In this document: positions 16,350-23,307 of the stretch, one piece after another
Layout: the number at the start of each line of letters is the position of its first letter
Position numbering within the stretch: position 1 is the first letter of the stretch
Virus record (IMG/VR): IMGVR_UViG_3300025120_015039
Coordinates: 1 to 24,446 of that record
Reading direction: 5' to 3' (one strand)
Source of the DNA: a virus
DNA: 24,446 nucleotides
Made by a program: the position numbers and the translations under genes
Notes under the pieces: model-generated
What the model was told of the DNA's origin: nothing
Database searches by the model: none
What the model saw: the letters and a program-made list of their open reading frames with translations, nothing else

Positions 16350-16622
16350 CTATCTACCCTGTCTAAATTCACCATACATGCTAAATTCCTTAGGTTTTTC
16401 TTCAGGTACTTCATATTGATGAGTTTCAATAGCATATAATTTACTATCTAAAGGAGATAACCTAAATTCACAGGGTTTACCTGTGGATTTAAAATGGGCT
16501 TCTAAAGTATCAGTTAGGGATTCATGTACTACCTTTTTCTTATCATCTACTAAAGTCCACTTGTCTCCAGGTGGTACTCTAGTAGCAATAAGCTTATTAT
16601 GTTCAGTTTCTTTTATTTCCAT
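16350..16622 (-). CDS. Hypothetical 90-aa protein between groEL and the clamp loader
   Basis: This small protein ('IATRVPPGDKWTLVDDKKKV', residues 12-31, then 'CEFRLSPLDSKLYAIETHQY') has a strand-rich look, one Cys, no signal peptide, and ends 'MYGEFRQGR'. I do not recognise it. It starts only 1 bp after the groEL stop codon, so it is probably co-translated with the chaperonin; it ends with TAG. No function is claimed. Confidence 0.58.
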   Translation of the reverse strand: MEIKETEHNKLIATRVPPGDKWTLVDDKKKVVHESLTDTLEAHFKSTGKPCEFRLSPLDSKLYAIETHQYEVPEEKPKEFSMYGEFRQGR

Positions 16623-16623
16623 G

Positions 16624-18258
16624 TTACATTCCCATCATCATTGAAGGATCCATTTGTGGTTGTGAAGTATCTTCTTTAGGTTCATCAACAACTATACATT
16701 CTGTAAGTAATACAGTCCCAGCAACAGCAGCAGCATTCTCAAGAGCTGTTCTTGTTACTTTAGTAGGATCAATAATACCTGCTTTTTTCATATCTTCAAC
16801 AGTATCTTTTTTAATATTATACCCAGCCCAAGTATTATTACCTGAATCTATTAGATTATATTTACCTATCATTTGAGCATCAACTGAATCTTTACCAGCA
16901 TTAATTAATATTTGTTCAAATGGTTTACCACAAGCTTTATAAACAATATTTTTACCTATGCATTTACTACATCCTGTTAAGATAGTTTCTCTAGCATATA
17001 ACAAAGCTGCTCCTCCTCCTGGTACAATACCTTCTTCAATTGCTGCTTTAGTTGCATGTAATGCATCATCAACTCTATCCTTCTTTTCATTCATTTCAGT
17101 TTCAGTATAACCACCTACATGAATAATAGAAACACCACCAGCCATTTTAGCTAATCTTTCTTGTAATTTTTCAGTTTCAAAAGATGATTGTGCTTTATCA
17201 ATTTGAGTAGTAAGTTCTTCTAATCTTTGTTTAACCTCTACTTCATCTCCTTTACCATCAATAATAGTTGTTTTTTCTTTTGAAATAGTTACAGTACGTG
17301 CTTCACCAAACCATTCCCAAGAAAATTTGTCAAGTTTCATTCCTTTATCTTTATCAAATACTTGACCTCCTGTTACTGATGCTATATCTTCTAAAATTAA
17401 TTTTCTTCTATCACCAAAATCTGGTGCTTTTACAGCTGCTACCTTAATAGTACCTCTAGCTTTATTTACAATAAGTGTTGCTAATGCTTCACTTTCAACA
17501 TCTTCAGCTATAATAAGTAATGATTTATTAGTATTAGAAACTGCTTCTAACATAGGTAATAAATCTTTAACTTGAGATAATTTTTGATTAAGTACTAAAA
17601 TATAAGGATCTTCTAAAGTACAAGTCATTGTGCTATTATTAGTAACAAAATAATGTGATAAATACCCTCTGTCAAACTGCATCCCTTCAACAGTTTCTAA
17701 ATAAGTATCTCCGGTTTTAGATTCTTCAATATGAACTACACCCTCAACACCTACTTTATCCATTGCTGTAGCTATTAATTTACCTACTTCAGGATCATTA
17801 TTTGCAGAAATAGTTGCAATTTGTTCTAATTGATTTTCATCTGAAATATTTTCTGATATATTTTCTCTTAAATTATCAACAACTTCTTTCACTGCTTTAT
17901 CAATGCCTCTTTTAATTTCAACAGCATTAGCTCCATTAGCTAAATATTGCAAACCATCTTTAATCATTTCTCTTGCTAAAAGAGTTGATGTAGTTGTACC
18001 ATCACCAGCTTTATCTGCTGTTTTAATTGACGCTTCCCTAACTAAATTTACACCTAAATTTTCAACAGGATCATTTACAGCTATATGTTTTGCTACTGTA
18101 ACTCCATCTTTAGTTGATATTGGTGATTGGTTAGGTCTTTCTATTACTACATTTCTTCCGTTAGGACCTAATGTTGATACTACAGCATTAGCTAATGTGT
18201 CAATTCCTTTTACTAATTTATCTCTACCCTCAGGGCCAAATTCTATAATTTTACTCAT
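16624..18258 (-). CDS. groEL: Chaperonin GroEL (Hsp60)
   Basis: The group I chaperonin folds proteins in a double heptameric ring with GroES and ATP. The protein is full length (544 aa; E. coli 548). Landmarks: 'LGPNGRNVVIE' (30-40), 'AGDGTTTSTLLARE' (84-97) with the ATP-site Asp86, 'MQFDRGYLSHYFV' in the apical domain, 'ALATLIVNKARG' in the GroES/substrate-binding helix, 'APDFGDRRK' and 'AAIEEGIVPGGGAALL' near residue 405. The tail 'QPQMDPSMMMGM' replaces the usual GGM repeat. C430, C433 and C443 form an unusual cluster. groES lies 2 bp upstream, as in bacterial groESL operons. It is clearly of bacterial type and likely acquired from a host. It probably folds virion or replication proteins. 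Confidence 0.97.
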   Translation of the reverse strand: MSKIIEFGPEGRDKLVKGIDTLANAVVSTLGPNGRNVVIERPNQSPISTKDGVTVAKHIAVNDPVENLGVNLVREASIKTADKAGDGTTTSTLLAREMIKDGLQYLANGANAVEIKRGIDKAVKEVVDNLRENISENISDENQLEQIATISANNDPEVGKLIATAMDKVGVEGVVHIEESKTGDTYLETVEGMQFDRGYLSHYFVTNNSTMTCTLEDPYILVLNQKLSQVKDLLPMLEAVSNTNKSLLIIAEDVESEALATLIVNKARGTIKVAAVKAPDFGDRRKLILEDIASVTGGQVFDKDKGMKLDKFSWEWFGEARTVTISKEKTTIIDGKGDEVEVKQRLEELTTQIDKAQSSFETEKLQERLAKMAGGVSIIHVGGYTETEMNEKKDRVDDALHATKAAIEEGIVPGGGAALLYARETILTGCSKCIGKNIVYKACGKPFEQILINAGKDSVDAQMIGKYNLIDSGNNTWAGYNIKKDTVEDMKKAGIIDPTKVTRTALENAAAVAGTVLLTECIVVDEPKEDTSQPQMDPSMMMGM

Positions 18259-18260
18259 TT

Positions 18261-18599
18261 TTATTCTTTTAATGGTTCAGTTTCTTCTAATATTTTTTCA
18301 AAATCTACTTCTTTTTTTACTCTTGCTAAGATTTGATTTTCAGGACCAACATAATAATCCTCTCCATCATGTTGTAATTTTGTAAATCCTTGGGTTGGTA
18401 ATATTACTATATCTCCAACTTTACTTATGGTTTCAATAAATGTACCTGAAATTGTATGTTGACCAGGTCCTACTGCTATTATTTCTCCATGTTCATTTAC
18501 GTCTTTTCCCATATCAGGAACTACAATTGAGCCATACTTAGTTTCTTCTGCCTCAATTGGTTTAACTATAACAGCGTTAAATAATGCTTCTAAATTCAT
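18261..18599 (-). CDS. groES: Co-chaperonin GroES (Cpn10)
   Basis: GroES caps the GroEL chamber. Of 112 aa, residues 11-46 carry the family signature: 'IVKPIEAEETKYGSIVVPDM', with the mobile loop around 16-33 and the hydrophobic I25-V26-V27 tripeptide that docks to GroEL, then 'GEIIAVGPG' (38-46). 'VGDIVILPTQGFTKLQHDGE' (61-80) and 'YYVGPENQILARV' (82-94) continue the beta-barrel. It is longer than bacterial GroES (97 aa) by an acidic tail after 'EVDFEKILEETEPL', and near T4 gp31 (111 aa) in length. It overlaps the 98-aa gene by 4 bp and precedes groEL by 2 bp. Confidence 0.92.
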   Translation of the reverse strand: MNLEALFNAVIVKPIEAEETKYGSIVVPDMGKDVNEHGEIIAVGPGQHTISGTFIETISKVGDIVILPTQGFTKLQHDGEDYYVGPENQILARVKKEVDFEKILEETEPLKE

Positions 18600-18892
18600 A
18601 TTGTAATTTTTTCTTTAATTTTATTTATATTTGATTTAATTTTATTCCATTTATTCAAGTATTCTTGAACAGATGAATATTCTTTATTTTTTTCATTTAG
18701 CTGGTGTTTCATAATAGCTAATAGGGCGTTTCCAAAATCAGCATAATGACCAATTGGTTTTTCATAATTTTTACCTTCACTACCTTCAGCTAAATATTTT
18801 CTTTGTGGTGTGATAACTTCGTATGCTGTGTAGCAATACGCATCTTTGCCTATAAAATAAGGCTCTAGTAACTCATCTCTAATAATAGTCAT
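18596..18892 (-). CDS. Hypothetical 98-aa protein upstream of groES
   Basis: I do not recognise this protein with confidence. It reads 'MTIIRDELLEPYFIGKDAYC', then 'TAYEVITPQRKYLAEGSEGK' and 'KPIGHYADFGNALLAIMKHQ'. A 'GHYADFGNALLAIM' stretch followed by a Lys-rich helix hints at the small phage DUF5405-type proteins, but only weakly. It begins the transcript that continues into groES-groEL, with a 4-bp overlap (ATGA). The 76-bp gap before it is one of the few in the window. Confidence 0.55.
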   Translation of the reverse strand: MTIIRDELLEPYFIGKDAYCYTAYEVITPQRKYLAEGSEGKNYEKPIGHYADFGNALLAIMKHQLNEKNKEYSSVQEYLNKWNKIKSNINKIKEKITI

Positions 18893-18923
18893 ATAACTTT
18901 TTATTTTTTTAATTATGGTATAA

Positions 18924-18931
18924 TATACGAA
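18924..18931 (-). promoter_or_regulatory. Candidate promoter-like TTCGTATA motif before the groESL block
   Basis: On the minus strand TTCGTATATTATACC lies 32 bp upstream of the start of the 98-aa gene, in a 76-bp gap. A matching TTCGTATATT occurs 29 bp before the GT2 gene starting at 9741. The TACGTATA sites elsewhere share CGTATA. A promoter is expected here because hsp20 ends in this gap and the chaperonin genes follow; the exact element is a guess. Confidence 0.35.
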
Positions 18932-18944
18932 GAAATTTTGGGTA

Positions 18945-18970
18945 AACCAACCTAAAGGGCGCGTTTGGTT
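18945..18970 (-). terminator. Weak hairpin at the end of hsp20
   Basis: AACCAA (18945-18950) and TTGGTT (18965-18970) form a 6-bp stem around a 14-base loop, touching the hsp20 stop codon. There is no clean U-tract after it, so it may be a weak terminator, an RNA-stabilising hairpin, or part of the GC-rich repeat that brackets hsp20. Confidence 0.35.
18950..18962. repeat. Left arm of inverted GC-rich repeat bracketing hsp20
   Basis: ACCTAAAGGGCGC here is the reverse complement, but for one extra A, of GCGCCCTTAGGT at 19449-19460. These are among the most GC-rich short stretches in this AT-rich window and lie just outside both ends of hsp20. Confidence 0.6.
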
Positions 18971-19391
18971 AGTTAATTTTCAAAACTTTTGGCATAGCTT
19001 CTTTAGCAAATGGGATAGTCACAATTAATAAACCATCATGAAAGTTAGCTGTTGCTTTTTTAAGATCGAACTTAGTTCCTACTTTATATCCTAAATTAAA
19101 AGAACGTTTTGCTATTCCTCTATGAATATAATTTCGGGAAGGAGATTCTGGTGTTTTCTCCTTATCATAATTGAAACTGATTAGATCTCCTTCTAATTTT
19201 ACTTCAATAGCATCTTTAGGAATGCCAGTGCAAGCTAACTCAAAAGTTAAACCTATATCATCTTCAAAAATATTAATTGGGTATTGTTGTTTGGCTTGTG
19301 CAGCCGGTGTAAATTGTGTTCCTGTTTCAAACAGGTTTCTAAATAATAGATCAAACGGATGGTGTGATCTCTCTAAAAAATGTGTACTCAT
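18969..19391 (-). CDS. Hsp20/alpha-crystallin small heat-shock protein
   Basis: An ATP-independent holdase that binds unfolding proteins. Of 140 aa, residues 1-35 form a variable N-terminal arm ('HPFDLLFRNLFE'). The alpha-crystallin domain spans about 36-130: 'YPINIFEDDIGLTFELACTG', 'IEVKLEGDLISFNY' and 'YIHRGIAKRSFNLGY'. It ends with the signature 'ANFHDGLLIVTIPF', where the family has A-xxx-nGvL-xvxxP. The C-terminal 'KVLKIN' offers the short hydrophobic (IxI-like) tail used in oligomer assembly. It has its own gap on both sides and the GC-rich inverted repeat brackets it. Hsp20 is known in T4-like cyanophages. It probably supports virion assembly. Confidence 0.92.
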   Translation of the reverse strand: MSTHFLERSHHPFDLLFRNLFETGTQFTPAAQAKQQYPINIFEDDIGLTFELACTGIPKDAIEVKLEGDLISFNYDKEKTPESPSRNYIHRGIAKRSFNLGYKVGTKFDLKKATANFHDGLLIVTIPFAKEAMPKVLKIN

Positions 19392-19448
19392 ATCACTTTG
19401 TTTTTATGCTGTCATTAAGATCAGCGGTTAATAAATAATTTAAAACTT

Positions 19449-19460
19449 GCGCCCTTAGGT
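19449..19460. repeat. Right arm of inverted GC-rich repeat bracketing hsp20
   Basis: GCGCCCTTAGGT, the inverted partner of 18950-18962. It lies 58 bp upstream of the hsp20 start and 8 bp downstream of the clamp stop. Read on the minus strand it is followed by GCAAGTTTTAAA, so a weak terminator for the clamp transcript is an alternative reading. Confidence 0.6.
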
Positions 19461-19467
19461 CAATTTA

Positions 19468-20214
19468 TTATACGTATGTGGCATCTTCTTTTCTTACCAT
19501 ATAGTATAAAGTCTTTATATCTTCTGATTGGAATTCTAGTTTCATAAATCCTTCTTCAGTTAATGAAAGTTTACCACTTTCTAAATCTTTGTTTGCTGCT
19601 AGTATATTTTTAAATGAATCTGAATTAAAAGGTAATTTTAATTCTTTATTTATAATTATATTTTCATCTACAATATACTTGATTTTATTAGAGAAATTAT
19701 TTAAATCCCCAAATGCAAATTGTACTATAGTTCCTCTATCAGGATCTTCTTCAGTACTAATCATTACATCACTTATATCAGTTAATGCACTTTTTGCCTT
19801 AATAAAATTACTTACAATTTCAGGTGTTAATTCTATTATAACATCATAATCCGTAGGAAAATTAATTGTTCCTCTTTTTGGAACTAATAATGAGTCTGCT
19901 AAAGAATATGCTACATTAAATGAATTATCTTGTATATGTAATTTTGAAAATACTTTATGTTCTTTTTCTAAAGTAAGTAATAATTCTCCATTAGTAACTG
20001 ATATTAATTTATTTAATTGTGCTGTGTCAAATATTGCTATTTCACTATCTTCTACAGGTGAAGTATCACATACTAAATCCCCAGCTATATCTTTATTTTC
20101 AGAAGTAAAACTAATACTTAATTTATTTCCTTCAGTTACCCATCTTACAGATTGTACTAACCCGTTTAAATAGTATTTAGATATTATTGATTGTAATTTT
20201 GATTTATTTATCAT
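19468..20214 (-). CDS. 45: DNA polymerase sliding clamp (T4 gp45-like)
   Basis: The clamp forms a ring around DNA and tethers the polymerase; in T4 it is also needed for late transcription. It has 248 aa (T4 gp45, 228). Recognisable features are 'EIAIFDTAQLNKLISVTNGE' (58-77), matching the 'VAIYDLNGFLGILSLV' block of gp45, then 'VPKRGTINFPTDYDVIIELT' for the linker to the next domain. 'NKIKYIVDENIIINKELKLP' and the terminal 'SEDIKTLYYMVRKED' fit the last domain. Its stop codon lies within the TACGTATAA motif. It precedes the chaperone block rather than the clamp loader directly, unlike T4. Confidence 0.85.
   Translation of the reverse strand: MINKSKLQSIISKYYLNGLVQSVRWVTEGNKLSISFTSENKDIAGDLVCDTSPVEDSEIAIFDTAQLNKLISVTNGELLLTLEKEHKVFSKLHIQDNSFNVAYSLADSLLVPKRGTINFPTDYDVIIELTPEIVSNFIKAKSALTDISDVMISTEEDPDRGTIVQFAFGDLNNFSNKIKYIVDENIIINKELKLPFNSDSFKNILAANKDLESGKLSLTEEGFMKLEFQSEDIKTLYYMVRKEDATYV
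19469..19476 (-). promoter_or_regulatory. TACGTATA motif upstream of hsp20
   Basis: Minus-strand TACGTATAAT overlaps the last codons of the clamp gene, 78 bp before hsp20. It includes a TATAAT-like hexamer. The same 10-mer TACGTATAAT occurs again upstream of the gene starting at 23844. Promoter for hsp20 is one reading; unproven. Confidence 0.35.
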
Positions 20215-20215
20215 T

Positions 20216-20614
20216 TTATTGTTTTTTTATCCATTTATTATCTGAGTCTAAAATTACTTCTCCTACAAATAATTGATTCCAATATTCAGGTTCAATTAAA
20301 GATAAAAATAATTTTTCATCTTCTCTTTGGTAGAGATAGTATGTGTGTCCTTTAATAGGAATAAAACTAAATTTAGATTTACTAACTAATTCATTCCATT
20401 TATATAAAGTTATAAGTTTAGCATATTCTTCTTTTAATTCTATAAATTTAGCAGATAAATAATTATTTACATCTACTGATTGTTGAACTACCCAGGCATT
20501 TGTATTTGGTAAATCAATTTTAGGAGCAGCTACACTATCACCATAAGGCATAATTGCCTTATTTTCTGCAAACATATCAGGTTTATCTTTATCTTTATCT
20601 TTATTTTTAGTCAT
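20216..20614 (-). CDS. DUF2452-like protein
   Basis: A soluble 132-aa protein of unknown function. After a Lys/Asp-rich head (residues 3-12) it reads 'MPYGDSVAAPKIDLPNTNAW' (22-41), 'FIELKEEYAKLITLYKWNEL' (57-76) and 'KFSFIPIKGHTYYLY' (81-95), ending 'FVGEVILDSDNKWIKK'. This order (an APxI-near-Trp head, a helical ELKEEY segment, then a K-F-x-F-x-P-x-x-G-x-x-Y-x-L-Y core) is the DUF2452 pattern found in many Bacteroidetes. It lies between polymerase and clamp genes with 1-bp gaps, so a replication link is possible but unproven. Three GATAAA repeats encode its charged N-terminus. Confidence 0.65.
   Translation of the reverse strand: MTKNKDKDKDKPDMFAENKAIMPYGDSVAAPKIDLPNTNAWVVQQSVDVNNYLSAKFIELKEEYAKLITLYKWNELVSKSKFSFIPIKGHTYYLYQREDEKLFLSLIEPEYWNQLFVGEVILDSDNKWIKKQ
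20582..20599 (-). repeat. Triple TTTATC (GATAAA) microrepeat in the DUF2452 gene
   Basis: Three exact tandem copies of TTTATC on the plus strand, encoding the alternating Lys-Asp run at the protein's N-terminus. The run length can change by slippage in steps of two residues without shifting frame. Confidence 0.85.
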
Positions 20615-20615
20615 A

Positions 20616-21545
20616 TTAAAAATTAAAAAATTTATTTCTGTGGGGGTTTAAACTTAATGACCAACCTAAATCATTGTAAAATCCTTCTAACTTATTTAAT
20701 AATATACTTTCAAATACTTTTTGCCTATCAGCATATTGCTCAATAAATGTACGAATTTGTTTTGGTATATCATAATCTAGAAAAGCAATAGCATCAATCC
20801 TATAAGGATTATTTTTTAAATAAATCCACTTAATTTTTTCTCCTTGAGTAATATAATTGTACTTTTTATCTAATTTCCAAAATCTTAATAAGTCATTATA
20901 AATGATAGAAGCTTTAACAGCAGCAGGTGCTCCTTTACCTATTGAAGAAAACATTTCTCCAGCACGAGCTTTACGTTCTGTAAATTTATTGAGTTTCTTT
21001 ACTGCTTGTGGGTTGCCAATTTTTTCTAAAGGTATTTCCCCACTTAATATTTGTCTTCTAAATTCTAATAACTGAGAATCAATTTCATGTTTAGGTACTC
21101 CTTTAAGTACTTGTTCTAAGCAACTTTTAAAAAACTTACCAAATACAGGAGGAAAATTAGCTTTTTTAAATTCTAATCCTTTTACATCTAATGTTTCATT
21201 TTCAATACCTTCTTGCTTAGTAATCCATTGTGCATAACGTCTTGTAGCTCTAAAATAAGCTGATCTGATTACACATTCAGTCTTCATTTCTAATCTATGA
21301 GTAGAAACATTAAAACAATCCTTTGCTAATCTATCATAATCATCTGTTATAATATCTTGATATTTAAGTGCTTCCTTTTCTAAAACACTATCTCGCTCTG
21401 AATCTGACATTTCATCAAAATTGGGGTATAAATATCTTAATAAAGGTTCTGCATTAAAATAATTAGAATCTGTATCAACATAAGCACAATAATTTACATC
21501 ACCTGGATCGCAAATCCACCATGGAGTATCTTCTAAATGTTTCAT
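20616..21545 (-). CDS. 43B: DNA polymerase family B, C-terminal part (gp43B-like)
   Basis: This 309-aa ORF carries the rest of the polymerase that the upstream ORF lacks. 'YCAYVDTDSNYF' (19-30) contains motif C (D24-T-D26-S), which supplies a catalytic Asp of the palm. It continues into the thumb, with 'RAGEMFSSIGKGAPAAVKAS' about two-thirds along, and ends 'NPHRNKFFNF'. This ending resembles the hydrophobic C-terminus by which T4/RB69 polymerase binds the clamp (RB69 ends in 'LFDMFDF'). The start ATG overlaps the stop of the upstream half (ATGA) and has an AAAGGA just before it, one of the few Shine-Dalgarno-like sites in the window. Combined with its partner (559 aa), it gives a T4-like length. 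Confidence 0.9.
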   Translation of the reverse strand: MKHLEDTPWWICDPGDVNYCAYVDTDSNYFNAEPLLRYLYPNFDEMSDSERDSVLEKEALKYQDIITDDYDRLAKDCFNVSTHRLEMKTECVIRSAYFRATRRYAQWITKQEGIENETLDVKGLEFKKANFPPVFGKFFKSCLEQVLKGVPKHEIDSQLLEFRRQILSGEIPLEKIGNPQAVKKLNKFTERKARAGEMFSSIGKGAPAAVKASIIYNDLLRFWKLDKKYNYITQGEKIKWIYLKNNPYRIDAIAFLDYDIPKQIRTFIEQYADRQKVFESILLNKLEGFYNDLGWSLSLNPHRNKFFNF

Positions 21546-23221
21546 ATTTTTCCTTTAATTACTTTATTCATATGTCTATTAGCGCATAAAGCACTTTCTT
21601 GGATAATACGCTGACCACTTAAGGTAATAGCTTCAGATAACACTACATTACCATATCTAAACGAACCTAATGCAGTAGCACCATATAAGCTATTTAATAA
21701 AATTTTCATAGTATATTGTTTCATATGATAAGCAGCACCTAATTCTTTATTACCAGATTTATAAGCTTTTTTCATTTTATTTTTATACAATACCCTTTCA
21801 TCAAACCATTTATTTAATATAGTTGATAGTACTGACTCACGATTTGTACTAAACATAACACCATTTGCTGAAATAGCCCACTTATTAGATTCAATAAACC
21901 CAATTAAATCTCCTATAGTAACTTTAGTACGTTTACGTTTGATATTTTCAATTAATATTTCTTCTTTAGGATCCTTAGCTTTTAAATCATTTAATCCCAA
22001 TCTATTATTCCTATCATCAGCATCAATAATTCTAGCTACCATTGTTTCCTTACCAATATTAACAGTCATAATAATTGAAGGATATAGGGATGTTAAATCC
22101 TCATCAAACATATAATTATATAAACCAGCTTGAGGGCAAAATAAATAACCACCAGCATATCCTTTTTTATGAATAGGATTACGATCTTTAGCAGGTGGTA
22201 TTATTTTTTTACTTAATAAATAAGCTGAAATTGCCCCATCTTGTGTTTTAGTATTAGCATATACTTCACTATAATTATGTTTTCCTTTATGAGCTAGATT
22301 TTTAGTTAAAGCTAAATAATCTAATTTTTCATCTAATAATTTTAATATTTCAACATCTACAAAATTATACTTAATAAATTTTTGAATGTCGGTGTTAAAT
22401 AAATCATCTAAATTACCTTCATATTCAATTTTATTCATACCAACATATTTCTCTCCAATTGCATCCAATCTCATTGAAGGTTCATCTGCCCAACTATATT
22501 TTTTATGTAAACGCATATAATCTAAAGATTCAACTCCACATATTTGAATATATTGATCTTTATACCAAGGTGTTTCTCTTACATAACCTATTGGAGATAA
22601 AAACCTAGCAAAATCTTGACCCAAAACATTACATAATCTGTAATATAAATAAGGAATATCAAAATAATCACTATTCCATCCTACAATAATATCAGGATCA
22701 ATGTCTCTAAATCGCTCTAAAAATTTACTTAATAATTCAGTTTCATCCCCACAAGGAATAATTTCTTTATTATTTTTAGTTTTGGTATGTTTTAATTGTT
22801 TTTTTTCATCTAGAATAACAATACCCCACTGATCCATTTGTTTATCATACCAGGCAATTGAAGTAATTCTCTTAGGGGCACTTTGAATGTATTCAGGAGT
22901 TAAAGCATCTCCCATTTCACACTCAATATCAAAAAATAATTCTCTGTGGGTTGTAGATGGAGTATCATCAATACCATATTTTTCAATTAAGAATTTTTGA
23001 TGAGCAGGCATATCACCAAAATGAATTCTACTATCTTCATTATTCCAGTGTTTAGTTTTCTTTAAAGACTCACCATTTAATCCAGAAAAAGTTGCTTCAT
23101 GATCAGGACATTCAATGTAAGCTTGATTATCCCATTCTACCTTCTCATAACCTTCATCAGTCCATAAATGTATTAAATGTTTATTTCCTTTAATACGTCT
23201 TGCAAATGCTTTTTTGTACAT
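21542..23221 (-). CDS. 43A: DNA polymerase family B, exonuclease and N-terminal polymerase part (gp43A-like)
   Basis: This 559-aa ORF holds the proofreading exonuclease: 'FFDIECEMG' (96-104) with D98/E100, 'IVGWNSDYFDIPYL' (179-192) and 'YNFVDVEIL' (285-293). It also has polymerase motif A, 'DEDLTSLYPSII' (373-384; D375), and motif B, 'KQYTMKILLNSLYGA' (501-515). It stops about 50 residues after motif B with no motif C. So it cannot polymerise alone; motif C is in the next ORF. The gene starts 86 bp after the preceding gene, beyond a terminator hairpin. A promoter is expected in that gap. Confidence 0.93.
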   Translation of the reverse strand: MYKKAFARRIKGNKHLIHLWTDEGYEKVEWDNQAYIECPDHEATFSGLNGESLKKTKHWNNEDSRIHFGDMPAHQKFLIEKYGIDDTPSTTHRELFFDIECEMGDALTPEYIQSAPKRITSIAWYDKQMDQWGIVILDEKKQLKHTKTKNNKEIIPCGDETELLSKFLERFRDIDPDIIVGWNSDYFDIPYLYYRLCNVLGQDFARFLSPIGYVRETPWYKDQYIQICGVESLDYMRLHKKYSWADEPSMRLDAIGEKYVGMNKIEYEGNLDDLFNTDIQKFIKYNFVDVEILKLLDEKLDYLALTKNLAHKGKHNYSEVYANTKTQDGAISAYLLSKKIIPPAKDRNPIHKKGYAGGYLFCPQAGLYNYMFDEDLTSLYPSIIMTVNIGKETMVARIIDADDRNNRLGLNDLKAKDPKEEILIENIKRKRTKVTIGDLIGFIESNKWAISANGVMFSTNRESVLSTILNKWFDERVLYKNKMKKAYKSGNKELGAAYHMKQYTMKILLNSLYGATALGSFRYGNVVLSEAITLSGQRIIQESALCANRHMNKVIKGKI

Positions 23222-23251
23222 TGATAACCTATTTTGACGTAAATATAATAA

Positions 23252-23279
23252 AGGCTTAGCATGTTTCCAAGCTAAGCCT
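23252..23279 (-). terminator. Rho-independent terminator of the Ala/Ser/Thr-rich gene
   Basis: A perfect 9-bp inverted repeat (AGGCTTAGC / GCTAAGCCT) encloses a 10-base loop. On the minus strand it is followed by TTTATTATATTT, a T-rich tail. It lies 28 bp after the stop of the gene at 23308-23844 and 31 bp before the polymerase start, so it separates two transcription units. It is the strongest hairpin I found. Confidence 0.85.
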
Positions 23280-23307
23280 CAATTATTTTAAAGTAAGTTT
23301 TTAATTC

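Noticed and set aside
17903-18385. Plus-strand open frame opposite groEL/groES (160 codons)
   Set aside because: It is antisense to two unmistakable genes and its hydrophobic run is a reverse-strand effect of their codons. The plus-strand frames at 14691-14945, 19171-19431 and 19589-19849 were rejected for the same reason.
18919-18924. Plus-strand TATAAT as a promoter
   Set aside because: No plus-strand gene follows; all genes in the area are on the minus strand and AT hexamers are common here.
21542-21560. Intein or homing endonuclease at the polymerase split
   Set aside because: Motif C is a common intein site, but no intein splice motifs, extra coding sequence or endonuclease gene lie at the junction. 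The ORFs overlap by 4 bp.
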